A stretch of 64,000 bases of DNA, taken from assembly GCA_037039925.1 (NCBI GenBank), contig JAXRKP010000359.1:242501-306500 (forward strand). The letters run 5' to 3'. The notes under the pieces are model-generated. The model was given only the letters and a program-made list of their open reading frames with translations, had not been told where the DNA came from and did no database searches. This DNA comes from Doris montereyensis. Lineage: Eukaryota > Mollusca > Gastropoda > Nudibranchia > Dorididae. This document shows positions 11,335 to 21,769 of the stretch, in pieces; position 1 is the first letter of the stretch; each line of letters opens with the position of its first letter. A program made the position numbers and the translations under genes.

Positions 11335-12504
11335 CAGGGATGTAAATCTTTCAGATTTTCTCTGATTTCAGATTATTTGATTGTGTTGAAATTTGGGGGT
11401 AAATTCTCTATTTCTAGTCTAGAAATAGATCTAGATTCTAGATCTAATTCTATTTAATTTTTGTTCTTTCAAATAATTATTTTTTTAATTCACTGATAGA
11501 TCTATTATATTTTTTCAACTGTAAGAATTCTAAACCTAAAAACTATGAACAAAAGGAAGTTATTTTCACAATTACATTAATTACTATTGTCACGATATCC
11601 GTTCGCTATTTGTAAGACGAATTTTCAGAGAACAATTCTCTGACGGCCGAGTTTCCTTCACTATCATTAGTCCGAGATTCTCCGAGGATTCAGAGAAAAA
11701 TTCTCTGACCCACGTAAATAGCCGAAGCGGCGAAATAGATGGTAGGTATAAGGAAGTAACTCTCATTGGTAAGTATTAAAATTAGTAAGCACAACATGGC
11801 GTCGTGTTCCCGAAGGTCTCCTAATTTTGTGGAGCGAGATACAACAGTTGATGCGATAGATCTAGAGTGTAGGAACAAATGTCGATGGGATTGGTTATTG
11901 TTGAAAGATGACAACGGCAATCTTTTTTTTCAGATTATTTCCGAAAGGTAGACAAAGATGGATTTGCTTGGTGCTGTTACTGTAAGTGCGAGATAAAGTA
12001 CGGCAGTGGTGGGTGCGTTGTTTAAATGACCGTGCTAGCCGATCTAAAGCTCACAATCGAAACCGTCATATTTTTCGATCTAATCTTAGTCTTCCAGCTG
12101 CAATGCAGGCAGCATGCGGTAAGATTTCTGGTACTGCAGATATCAGTAGTCCATCACTGCCTAGATCTAGTTCTAGTTCAGCTCTACCGTCCTCTTTACC
12201 TTATGGTGCTGCTCCAAACATTGAACAAGAGCACAATAGATCTAGGGTACCACTCATTTATTTATTTTTTGTCCATTGTATGTCAGTTCTAGTTCTGTTT
12301 CTTCATTTTAAAGTTTCTTTATCCCTAGTAATTTAACTAAATTAAGCCCAGGAGAGGCCATTTTTAAGCTGTACAAGTGTGAAAATTCAATTTCGGCCGG
12401 GGGTTCCCCCTGACCCCCAACGGGGCGTTTGCCTACACGGCCCCTGGACCCCAGCGGTTCTTTTCAGAGAATTTCTCCAGATGCCATTTACATCCCTGAA
12501 GAAT
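11329..12504 (+). mobile_element. CAG...CTG DNA transposon with 6-bp target duplication, nested
   Basis: The element occupies 11335-12498. Its ends are perfect 13-bp inverted repeats (CAGGGATGTAAAT at 11335; complement ATTTACATCCCTG at 12486-12498). It is flanked by AAGAAT at 11329-11334 and 12499-12504. Joining the flanks with one copy of AAGAAT restores the host transposase frame (...SACKN|EDVKNFKTYRG...), which proves the insertion. Inside is only the N-terminal zinc-finger part of a transposase. Length is 1164 bp, so it is non-autonomous. The BED-like finger and CAG ends suggest a relative of hAT, though classical hAT makes 8-bp duplications. Confidence 0.85.
11796..12336 (+). pseudogene. 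BED-like zinc-finger fragment of a transposase
   Basis: From the ATG at 11796 (MASCSRRSPNFVERDTTVDA) through CRWDWLL, then in a second frame DGFAWCCYCKCEIKYGSGG, then in a third CLNDRASRSKAHNRNRHIF. Together this gives a C-x2-C ... H/R-x5-H-type finger of the kind found at the N-terminus of hAT-like transposases, followed by a Ser-rich linker. Two frameshifts (near 11930 and 12010) break it. The catalytic domain is absent. The finger is closely parallel to that in 58327-58671 (CTPCGLDVSIASGGKDDIRK). Confidence 0.65.
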
Positions 12505-12690
12505 GAAGATGTCAAAAACTTTAAAACGTATCGGGGTAATTGGTTAAAACACAACAAATTAGTTGCTAGATCTAACTTTTTTCAGTGTAATGTTATAGTG
12601 GCATCTCAGTCTCAGGAAGAAGAAAAAATGGAATGGAAGACGAAATTTGAATTAGTTCCAAATGAATTGGAAAGGCTAGAAAAAAACTGA
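12505..12690 (+). pseudogene. Transposase-like gene continues after nested insertion
   Basis: Frame continuing from 11334: EDVKNFKTYRGNWLKHNKLV, then a charged segment EEEKMEWKTKFELVPNELER and a stop at 12688-12690. Degraded sequence of the same gene continues to 13036 (for example RPIDENTIALIDTEEDKYMK near 12970 in another frame). Confidence 0.55.
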
Positions 12691-13036
12691 GCTTTGTACA
12701 CGATGTGGACCTGTCTGCAGCACTCTCGACAACATCTTACAGAAAAACAAAATCACACCCCAGTCATACCATAGTAGAAGTTTCATAGGCAATCAATGCC
12801 ATCGGTATTTTACAAACTATGTGTATACACATCTCACAAAACAAATCGTATCAAAAACATTGGACTGTACAGACAACGTACCTGACAAATCATTTCAGAT
12901 TAGAAGTCAATTTAATAGCATAAATGAAGCATTCAGTCAAGTTCCTTCACTCATTTCACACACACACGGCCAATAGATGAAAACACTATAGCTCTGATTG
13001 ACACCGAAGAAGACAAGTACATGAAACTACCGTAAA

Positions 13037-13294
13037 TTGTTCCCTACAAGCATCCTTCCTAAACATCATATAGAAAGACACTGCATTCCTTTTATTGAAC
13101 ACAGACTGGGGTTAGGTTTATTAGATGAACAGGGCGGGGAGCTTATTCATTCAACAGTTGTAAAACTAGAGAAGAGGGCAAATGCAATAAGAAATGAATT
13201 ATCACAATTACACACAGTCATGAATACCAGCCTTTTACAAACATCACAACGATTACAATCACTAGTGCCACCGAAAAAGAAAAAGAAATCATAA
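13037..13294 (+). pseudogene. Transposase-like gene, C-terminal part
   Basis: An 85-residue open segment: FPTSILPKHHIERHCIPFIE, then GLGLLDEQGGELIHSTVVKL, an amphipathic segment, and a Lys-rich end PPKKKKKS. The GEQGGE-like block is the most conserved part of this transposon family as I recognise it, and could supply the final catalytic Glu. No host gene is implied. Confidence 0.55.
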
Positions 13295-13310
13295 AACCAA
13301 AACATTATCA

Positions 13311-14285
13311 ACACATAGGCCTACACTGTAGCATGTCTCACTACGGCTTTATTGTGCGGCAACTACATTTTATGTGGTGAGCTGTGACTAAATATCTCGC
13401 TTATTTAACGAAACACAATGGAGGGTATGTCCTTACAAACTGTTCGACAATAGTCATCTATATCGTATAGCAATATGTTGCATGACGTTATTGTTTTCAA
13501 GGAAGCAGAAATAACATTATATTTTCCAAGGAATGTTCATGTACTGGATGATACAACTATGCCTATAAAGACAATTGAAACGCACACCAAGGTCAATGAG
13601 GAGCTGAGTGTTCTCAATCGACAGCGCCATGATGTGTGCATTAGAGGTGACAGTACGGAAATGCCAATTATAAGAAAACCAGACGTGGGCGGGAATTACA
13701 GTAATTACAGTTAAAACGGTAAATTCTTCTTCTGTCTCATTGTATACTTTAAAAAAAAGAAACATTTGGCCAAATGTACAAAAATCGACATAAAAGAAGT
13801 AAGATGATGTCATTAAATATGTCAAACTTTGCCCGGTTTGTACGTATTAATATAGTTTTATATAGCCATCATGTAAGAAAATGCCTGATTAAAAGTGTGT
13901 CAGGACAACAAATAAACTTTGATCTTTATGTTTTTAGTCAAATGAAAGTGTATTCTTCCGTCTTGTGTAATTGTAGTTGTTTTTAATAGGCCATGTTACA
14001 CAACCGAGAGGTTGGGGAGAAACTAAACGAACGCTCCTGCACAGCCATGAACACACCCCCAAACTCCACGCTTTGTACAGAAGATACAATTTTAGTGTGT
14101 AAAGATGCGGTCAAAACAATCCACTTCAATAAAAATCCGTTCGTTCTCTGAAACAGAAGGGTCTATTCTTCGCACCTTCAAACCTAACACCTCCTATCTA
14201 CCTGGGACTCTACAAACAAGATTCACTAATCCGCGAAGCAAGTATCTGTTTTCTCTAATATGATTGGCTGAGCAATCAGAAAGCT
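13311..14285. other. Unassigned sequence, possibly 3' part of the transposon
   Basis: Open stretches at 13475-13714 lack recognisable motifs. AATAAACTTTG occurs near 13910. No terminal repeat matching the 5' side was found by eye. Confidence 0.3.
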
Positions 14286-14289
14286 AGAT

Positions 14290-14475
14290 TTTAGCTTTAT
14301 ATGAATCAGTGAGTGGAAATACAATGAAAGGAGACATTTTTTAGGGTATCCCTGATCCACATGGAAATATCCGGACTTTGCGCCACACGATCTGTGGAGG
14401 AAGACGGCAAAAGCCGCCCGTCGCACTACACACACTGTTAGTGCAGGGCGTAAATAACCAGTCGCCGCGCCAGAG
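14290..14475 (+). repeat. Dispersed repeat R3, copy 1
   Basis: Shares ATCCACA..GAAATATCCGG, CTTTGCGCCACA, GAGGAAG.CGGCAAAAGCCG and a closing CCGCGCCA/CCGTGCCA with 21125-21290, same orientation. GC-rich, non-coding. Confidence 0.75.
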
Positions 14476-14477
14476 GT

Positions 14478-14590
14478 GTTAAGATCTTTCAAATAAATAT
14501 GAGGAAGATCATAGATATAGATCTGTCAGGTAAATATGAGGTAGATTGAAACCTTTCAGTTTTCAGATAAATCTGATAGATTTTCTTTAG
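14478..14590 (+). repeat. 30-bp minisatellite, second locus
   Basis: Diverged copies of the unit AGATCTTTCAAATAAATATG, the same unit as at 6640-6755. It immediately follows repeat R3. Confidence 0.65.
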
Positions 14591-16140
14591 AAATATCCAG
14601 ACAATGACTTAGGAAGTGCTTGTATTGAAGATGAAACAGGTACTGAGGCACTTCTTTGTGATTCTTACGTCAAATACAAGGTTGCCTGGGCCTAATGGCT
14701 GGTTTACGTTTTTGTGCTGTGTTGTTGTGAATAAAAAATCCCTGAAACTTATTATTAATGATATTTAGATGTGAAACCCATATATTCTGATAAAGTCTTA
14801 TTAACTCTTGTAAGGCTAACCTGCCGGCTGACCTCAATATGGGTCAATAATCTCGTTCAGCTGTGTACGAGGTTTCCGCACGTGGCACCGATAGTTTTCT
14901 CATCCCGCTGATGAGGCTGCCGCGCTTGACCACGACGTACCTGTGATTATTGTGATTGGTTTTCGATCTTCGTTGAGTGAGGTGACATAGCGGACAATTC
15001 ATTTTGTTATTATTGTCATCGTGTTGATATTGCATTTCTTTTACTAACAATAACATCTATTACAGCCTACTTTTATTAAACATGAAAAGGAATGATACTG
15101 CAGTTGGCCCATTACTAATGAAGAGGAATATGAAAGTTATAAGTATAATACTAAAAGATAGAAAACGGGTCAGGACTGAGAAATATTCAGTGTGCCCAAC
15201 GTTCAAAAGCAACAAGGAGTCATATAAACAAATAAACACTAAATAATGCTGAAATAAACTAAAAAACTAATAGAGCCATTGGTGTAACGACCCATCGAGC
15301 AATGTTCATCAACAGAGCAAGCCTCATAACAACAATAAACAAAAAGAAAAGACAAAAAAAAAAAGAAGAAAAACGAAATACAACTGCCATAAGAGAGACG
15401 GAGAGAGAGGAGGGAGGGATAGAAAGGGAGAGAGAAAGAGGAAAGGAAACAAACAGAAGACATAAAGAGAACGAGGAAGATAAAGAAAGACGAATAGAGA
15501 GGATGAAGAAAATGAGAGAGAGATGAAGTAACATATAGAGGGAGGGGGGGCAAGTGGCTGCATGGTTAGGCTTTATTCCAGCCATTCAATAATATTAATA
15601 GCGTGTTTGGCCGTGTCGAATTTTATGTAGTAGAGTTTCAATGAACAACATCATTACATCTTTATTTCTAAAGGAATCAATTTCATTCTCACATCTAATT
15701 AAAATGATGGAACTATAATACTAGATCTAATACTAGAGGAAATGTCCAACCGCCTTTCGCTTATTCCATGACCCAGTCCAATGTGCATAGGTAACACATT
15801 TCCATGATGAATTGAAAGAAACAGGCCTCCGGGTTATTGCTTACACAAGTGTGTGCCGCCCCAGCTGCTGCAACACTCTTTATCCCAGACCTAACACCTC
15901 TCCTCGGCTACATGCTTTTGAAAACTCCCTCCCTACCCTATGTCTATAACTAGTATCACCCTCTCTCCTCATTTACAATGACATAAGTGACCATCGTTTT
16001 GTATTCTTGGCTGTTCCCTTCCTACAGTCCAATAGTAATCCACCTCCTCCCAAACAGTCCCTACCCCTTACGTGATCCAGTGGTTTTTCACATCTTCCCC
16101 CACTTCTGGATGTCAGTCTCCCTCCTTAGTCATTTCTATA
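14591..16140. other. Unassigned sequence with a purine-rich tract
   Basis: No gene is supported. 15335-15550 is almost pure purine on the + strand (A-rich then GAGAGA-rich), giving artefactual open frames on both strands. TACTAGATCTAATACTAGA lies near 15718. Confidence 0.45.
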
Positions 16141-17090
16141 TACAGTGCAATCCCTCGATAACAACATCTCCGAATAATGACAACCCCGATAGCGACATGG
16201 ATCCCTGGTCCCGTTTTTTTTTTCGCTATATATCATTACAAAAAGTAAAAAAAACCTCCGAATAGCGACGTGAAACCTCCCAATAATGACATAAGTCTAG
16301 CCGTAAACACTACATTTGACATGAAAATTTGATCAATATTGACAAAATTGAGACGTATTCTTAGCAATGAAAACACTTCTTTTTCGGCCAATGACAACGT
16401 GTGAAACCCCATGTTCTTAGCCAATGAAAACACTTCTTTTTCGGCCAATGACAACGCTACAGCAAGTGCTTCAAATGTTCCTATTACTGACGCGGCGACT
16501 GAGGAGCTGACTGCCCTGTTGAGCTGAATAGACGACATTGACATTAGTCCCGATGAGTATGTCAACATTGACGACGAAGACTTGGCAGTGAACGGTGGGG
16601 TATCTGTTGATACCATTATTGACAGCATCAAAGAAAGAGAGCAGCAACTTGACGACGATGATGCAGACGACGACGAACCTGACCCACTTGTGACAGGCAG
16701 TGATGCGCACACGGCACTACAAACCCTAAAACGTTTCGCCCTGCAACACAAAGATGGTGACCGGTTATTTGGCTTGCTGTTTGAGATGGATGAGCAAGTG
16801 GCACACATGGTTAACAGCTCCAAGGTGCAGTCTGGCATAAGGGATTATTTCTCCATCTCTGAGGGTACCAAGGCCGTGACAACCAGCTAGTAAACCCATC
16901 TGCTGGCTCTACCAACCCCACCCTAACACACCGGCCCTTTTCAGGGCCCCACCACATCTTCCCAATTGACTAGCCTCACTCGTAACGCCCCTTTCGCCGC
17001 CATTTTGAAAAATTCTGAATAACGATATCCCCCGATAACGACATGATTGTTCGGTCCCGAGCGATGTCGTTATCGGGGGATTGCACTGTA
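16141..17090 (+). mobile_element. Tigger/pogo-like DNA transposon, deletion derivative
   Basis: Imperfect inverted ends CAGTGCAATCCCTCGATAAC (from 16143) and the complement of CAGTGCAATCCCCCGATAAC (ending 17088) are flanked by TA dinucleotides, the target duplication of the Tc1/mariner/pogo superfamily. At 946 bp it is non-autonomous. It contains a 57-bp tandem duplication (from 16357 and 16414, TTCTTAGC.AATGAAAACAC) and the end of a transposase ORF. Confidence 0.85.
16582..16890 (+). pseudogene. C-terminal fragment of a Tigger/pogo-like transposase
   Basis: A 102-residue stretch: an acidic patch EREQQLDDDDADDDEPDPLV, a helical region AHTALQTLKRFALQHKDGDR, then VQSGIRDYFSI near the end, which corresponds to the IxDFF-type tail of Tigger/pogo transposases. 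The DDE catalytic core is missing, so it is inactive. Confidence 0.6.
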
Positions 17091-17464
17091 GTAGGAAGAT
17101 AAACTCTTGTAGTTTCTAATGTCTATACACTAGGCACTTCAGTGAAAATTTCAAAAATCAAGAGAATGAATTGAAAGTAGTAGCAATGCCTAGGGCTTGG
17201 TATTCTAATTAAATTATAAAGCTTTTTAAATTTTCCTGATATCTTTATTGGTTCAAGAGATATGAATTTTGTTATTCTTTTTTTCGGCCTGTTTTGGGGT
17301 CGTTTTTTTGCATTGCATTTTGTGACGCCTGCTGCCTGAGAAAGCACACTTTTCATTGTAATTTCTTTAAAAATCACCCGATTTTCATGTACCTTATATC
17401 AAATTATGCATAAATGTATACTGATTAAGAATAACATATAACAATTTATACACTTCTTTAAAGA
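17091..17464. other. Unassigned AT-rich sequence
   Basis: No gene, RNA or terminal repeat recognised. Confidence 0.3.
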
Positions 17465-18260
17465 AAGACACAATGCCCTTTTCTTTGATCTTAATTTTAG
17501 TTTATTCCATGCAGTGAATATGCAGCAAAATAATTTCAGTCATAAATTCCTTAAAAATCAACATATTCTGACAAATAATACATCAAATTGTTTGTCATAA
17601 CATTGACATGTCAGATATAAACTGTAATCCCATGCAAACATAATAAAATATAACTTATTTAAAGTATTTTTAAGCCGTAATTCCCATTGAGAAAAATTAT
17701 CATTGTAAAAACGATGGTCTTAAAATGAACACGAAGAACGGAACTCATTTTCATAAATCAGACTACTTATAACTTATACTTATATATTTATAACAAATAC
17801 ACTGTACATTAGATTTAGATAAACAAAATATTGCTCAAACTCAAACCAACATGTGCATACAAATACAACAAACTTGCAGTCAACGGACGTGAAAACTCAA
17901 GATTATCCCAAAATTGTAAATTTCTTAAAATGAAATCAAGAATATTATATTATAACAAATAATACAGCACATAAAATTGTGTGTTATAACAATAACTAAT
18001 GAATCTAACATATCAAATATAAAGTTATAAATTCTTATCCTGTGTAGTATAAAATAAGAGTTTATGTTCAAGTATTTCATATGAAAAATGGAACTTATGT
18101 TGATGAATCAAACTATAATTTATCAATACCTTGTATGTGACAATGTGAGCCATTTACATAAACAAAATATTGCTCAAAACAACATCTGCATAAAAGGAAC
18201 TTGCAGTAATCTTGAAATCAACAGATGTTGACTCAGATTCTCCTAAATTCCAAAATGAAA
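17465..18260 (-). repeat. Diverged direct duplication of a transposon 3' end
   Basis: AAACAAAATATTGCTCAAA occurs at 17821 and 18164. ACAAATAATACA and AACTTGCAGT are paired at similar spacing (343-387 bp). The duplicated unit includes the last codons of the minus-strand gene ending at 18154 plus its downstream sequence. Confidence 0.5.
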
Positions 18261-18726
18261 GAACAAGTTTCTTATCTTTCTTTACATTTTGAATCTGATC
18301 ATACACCTCCCGATTACTATAATTATATAAGACCAAACTGCCTATGACAGATTCTGGTGAGGACAGAAAAGGTTCAATATGCTTGAAAGCAACATCACTG
18401 CAGTGAAAACTATTACTGGCATTAGTATTAAAATTAAAATCCTTTTTGGAGGAAAAGACTTTGTTAAGTTCCCTAATGAGAGAACGTCTTTTTGACTCCT
18501 CCCGTTTAGAGGCCACTTCCAGTCTCCTTTCAGAAATGACCGTTTTAGTAGCCACTTCCTCCAGATTCTTTTTTTTTTTAGTAGCCACTTCCTCCAGATT
18601 CTTTTTATGGCGTTCAGTATGTGCCTGTCTCATAGCAAAGCTAATGAGAGATGTCTTCTGGGCACACTCCTTGGCATGAAGCCACTGAAGGGTCTTATTC
18701 ATCTTTGAACGGACTTTGCCGTTCAA
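18154..18726 (-). pseudogene. C-terminus of a decayed transposase-like protein
   Basis: On the minus strand, NGKVRSKMNKTLQWLHAKEC is followed by a Lys/Arg/Glu-rich coiled-coil segment. That segment includes a short tandem repeat KKNLEEVATK, seen as two near-identical nucleotide blocks (TAGTAGCCACTTCCTCCAGATTC). A C-terminal region follows. The arrangement (ASER..., NATIGFLNGK..., NKTLxWL, then coiled coil) matches a widespread multicopy invertebrate/fish family that I believe is transposon-derived but cannot name. The upstream part is the triplicated segment at 18704-19290, so the gene is broken. A host function is unlikely. Confidence 0.5.
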
Positions 18727-19290
18727 AAATCCAATTATGGCATTTGGCGCTCTCCTCCAAAGTCGATCGAGTGTCTCTCTGACGCAATGTTATCCGTAGG
18801 GGCAGAGGCTGCCTGATCCAACATCTCTGTTGATGGTCTAGAATATCGCCCGTCCACAAAGTCAGCAAGCTGCCGTGATAGAACAGACAATATGGACACT
18901 TTGAACGGACTTTGCCGTTCAAAATCCAATTGTGGCATTTGGCGCTCTCCTCCAAAGTCGATCGAGTGTCTCTCTGACGCAATGTTATGCGTAGGGGCAG
19001 AGGCTGCCTGATCCAACATCTCTGTTGATGGTCTAGAATATCGCCCGTCCACAAAGTCAGCAAGCTGCCGTGATAGAACAGACAATATGGACACTTTGAA
19101 CGGACTTTGCCGTTCAAAAATCCAATTGTGGCATTTGGCGCTCTCCTCCAAAGTCGATCGAGTGTCTCTCTGACGCAATGTTATGCGTAGGGGCAGAGGC
19201 TGCCTGATCCAACATCTCTGTTGATGGTCTAGAATATCGCCCGTCCACAAAGTCAGCAAGCTGCCGTGATAGAACAGACAATATGGACAG
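18704..19290 (-). repeat. 195-bp tandem repeat, three copies, hairpin at each junction
   Basis: Copies start at 18704, 18900 and 19095 (periods 196 and 195). They are nearly identical; variants include TTATCCGTAGG versus TTATGCGTAGG and one A indel. Each begins with the perfect inverted repeat TTGAACGG-ACTTTG-CCGTTCAA (18705-18726, 18901-18922, 19096-19117). On the minus strand the unit encodes VLSRQLADFVDGRYSRPSTE and AASAPTHNIASER. It then loses frame, so the copies are duplicated coding sequence of the transposase-like gene. Confidence 0.9.
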
Positions 19291-19476
19291 CATGACACTG
19301 ACAGACTCGGTGGCTCCTCGCTGAATATCCACCTCCTCTGTCTCGTAGAAGTAACAGCTGAGTGATAGCTGAGAGCACATCATCCAGGTCTGGGTCCAGC
19401 CTCTCTCCAAAAACATTACACTGGGGCTGGAGAAGAGCACCCACATCCACAACCCAAATCTGAAGTTGAGCCACAC
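19253..19476 (-). pseudogene. Upstream fragment of the same transposase-like gene
   Basis: Minus-strand frame with LQIWVVDVGALLQPQCNVFG and LDPDLDDVLSAITQLLL, leading into the triplicated block. No start or earlier domain is visible. The relationship to 18154-18726 is inferred from colinearity. Confidence 0.35.
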
Positions 19477-19529
19477 ACTTTTGAATAAGGTGTCCCTGTC
19501 ACACTGTCACTGTCAGGGGAAAAAATATA

Positions 19530-20970
19530 GAAATAATATAATGATCAATTGGTGGCCTTGGAAAAAGTTAATAAAAACTCAAAGAAAAAGGTCTGAAGTT
19601 AAGCTATTTAGATTTGAACGAGGTTTTCCCAGTTTGGGGGAGGGGGCAAAAAATATGATCCATTGGCAGCCTTAGAGTTAGAAAATGGAAAGGATGGTGA
19701 TATGGGCTGAAATTGAAAAGAAAAATTCTACTGGTCTGTCCCTTGAATAAAGAAAAAATGATGTTTGTTTTGTTAATGTCAATCGAACAACATTACAATA
19801 CATTCATAGAAATGGAACTACCGGTATGCTTAGAAATTAATAAGTCTGCTCCTATGGACAGTAAAAATTGAAATAGATTACACTTCATAATTTACTACAA
19901 CTAAGACAATTTAATCCTCATAATTATCAACTTAAAATTGAATAATTAATTTTGAACATAAAAATCCTAATTTTACCATTTCAAGATTTGATATGGTTGA
20001 GGAATAAAACTTTGTCATCCATGGCCCTGTAAAAGTCTTTCCTACGAGTGCAAGAGCCCACACTTGGGCCATGATCTTTTTGTTGTTAAGGTCCCTCAAG
20101 ATACTGGAACGAAGAAGTCCCGCTGGGAAATGAGAGAAAACAAAGGGGAAAGTTGAAATCAAAACATCGTTAAAATTATGGTGTCAATACAAGATTTCAG
20201 AATTGATCAAATGCTTTACCATCTGAATGTTCATCAAAACTAAAACTGTAGCCTACTACTACTACTTACTACTTACAACAAGACTAAACTAGAGCTGACA
20301 CTGACGTTATTGAGTAAATTGAGCACTTCCTTTTGGCCTTTTCTAAAGATACACTTCAAATAGCCGTCCTTCCTCTTGTCCAGATAACACGTGTCATCAT
20401 GACCATGTGAAATGGACCTGTTTGAGACTATTGAGAGATCAAAGTTCCTTTGTTGCTGGTCGCTGACCTCAGATGAAAGCTTCAATTTTCCCTTGTACTT
20501 TCAACACTCTAATTGTCTAATTTCTAATCCCTTCATTCCTTATGTGAAGGTAACACCCTCCCTTCAGGCTGACCTTAGGTGTGCAATGTGATTGGCCACT
20601 GATATCTTTTATTTATATCAATCACTATTTCTTGCTTGTGGATGGAGCTTGTTACTATACTATAATACTAAAGTAATTGACATCTGTCCAGAAGTTGCGT
20701 CGGTCATACGAAGACAAGAGTCTTTGGTTTTGTCCACTTTGCAGAGGGTCCACAGCCTGCATTTGAGATAGAGCTCCTGTGTGTTGTTGTATCTCTTTAT
20801 AAGAAATATATCGAGTGTGTGTTAGCCTCGGAAATGAACTATCACTTTTACCCCTTTAGAATAATAGACTTTCTCTGTTTGGCGTGCCATGGGTTGATCA
20901 GCGTAATTGGTCAGAATAGAGGCATTCCCAAAATCCGTCTTTGACTGAGTGCACTGCAGTGCAGTTATTT
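19530..20970. other. Unassigned sequence
   Basis: No gene recognised. Contains scattered short open frames without motifs. A palindrome GCACTGCAGTGC lies near 20950. Confidence 0.3.
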
Positions 20971-21290
20971 GTACGAGACCCCCGCTAACGCTTAGTCTTG
21001 CTAGAAGGCTGGGAGTAATGCAAACATACGGGACGCGCCACTAGCGTAGGTTTCAAAGTAGGTGTGCTGAGAGTGACCAGCGGCATGCAAGTATACGGGA
21101 CCCGCCTGGAAAGGGTTAATAAATACAATGAAAATTGACACATTTTGAGGGCATCCCTCATCCACACAGAAATATCCGGCCTTTGCGCCACATGGTTTGC
21201 AGGAGGAAGGCGGCAAAAGCCGGCCTTCACGCTACATGGTTTGTTGGGGAATGACGGAAATAGCCGGTCACCGTGCCACATGTGTCAAAG
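20971..21290 (+). repeat. Dispersed repeat R3, copy 2, plus a short internal duplication
   Basis: 21125-21290 matches 14290-14475. Just before it, GCAAACATACGGGACGCGCC and GCAAGTATACGGGACCCGCC are about 70 bp apart, a small diverged duplication. Confidence 0.65.
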
Positions 21291-21769
21291 TTGAATGACA
21301 CAGATGGTCTTAGAGGGGAAAATCCTTTTATCTAAGGGTAATAACAATTGCAACTAGAAAAACACTCAAAGAGGGCAGACCTCTGTTAAGGTTGCTCATT
21401 GCCCCCATATGACGTCTGAAAGGCAGCATGTATTGTAAGACCAAGAGGGTAGATTATAAGATATAGGCCTAATCCAGAGCAGATCTAATATATATTTGCT
21501 CTTTAAATGAGGAAACAGTTGATCTCTAGGTAGAATTTCAGTCTATCTAGTGCAGTCTATCTTAGATCTTTTATTTAACAAAACAAAACTAGATCTAGTT
21601 TTAGAAAATCTACATGTCATGTCGTATTAGGAGTCTAATGAAGTGGTAGATCTAGATCTATCCAGATCTGAATCTAAATCTGCCCTATCTCACAATGAAA
21701 AGAATCTTCAAAGAATTTGTGGATCTAGATGGTGATCTGAAACACTCCGACAATTTAATGATATTGTTT
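21291..21769. other. Unassigned sequence rich in AGATCTAG
   Basis: No gene. Several overlapping AGATCTAG octamers occur (near 21591, 21647 and 21720). Confidence 0.5.

Larger units (their letters stand above)
9380..13310 (+). mobile_element. DNA transposon of unrecognised superfamily, interrupted
   Basis: A single decayed transposase-like gene extends from about 9403 to 13294 and is split by the insertion at 11335-12498. Segments in order: a Cys-containing N-terminus (9403-9609), a Ser/Thr-rich region (9610-10141), a core with IWIKAGVDHGKGSLK (10522-10947), a GLSGACGTYPCLWC Cys motif (about 10990-11035), a helical segment PPYLHCLLGIALKHH (11089-11334), and a C-terminal GLGLLDEQGGELIHS block (13037-13294). 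Conserved Asp and Glu residues in these blocks would suit a DDE-type transposase. I recognise the pattern as one widespread in cnidarian and mollusc genomes but cannot name the superfamily. Confidence 0.65.

Noticed and set aside
15239..15585. Overlapping open frames on both strands
   Set aside because: Purine-rich low-complexity tract; composition alone explains them.
18154..18726. Host gene with coiled coil
   Set aside because: Colinear with a broken multicopy transposon-type gene and adjacent to its triplicated segment; no introns or intact start.
18704..19290. CRISPR-like array or satellite
   Set aside because: Only three long copies with no unique spacers in a eukaryotic genome; it is a duplicated transposase segment.
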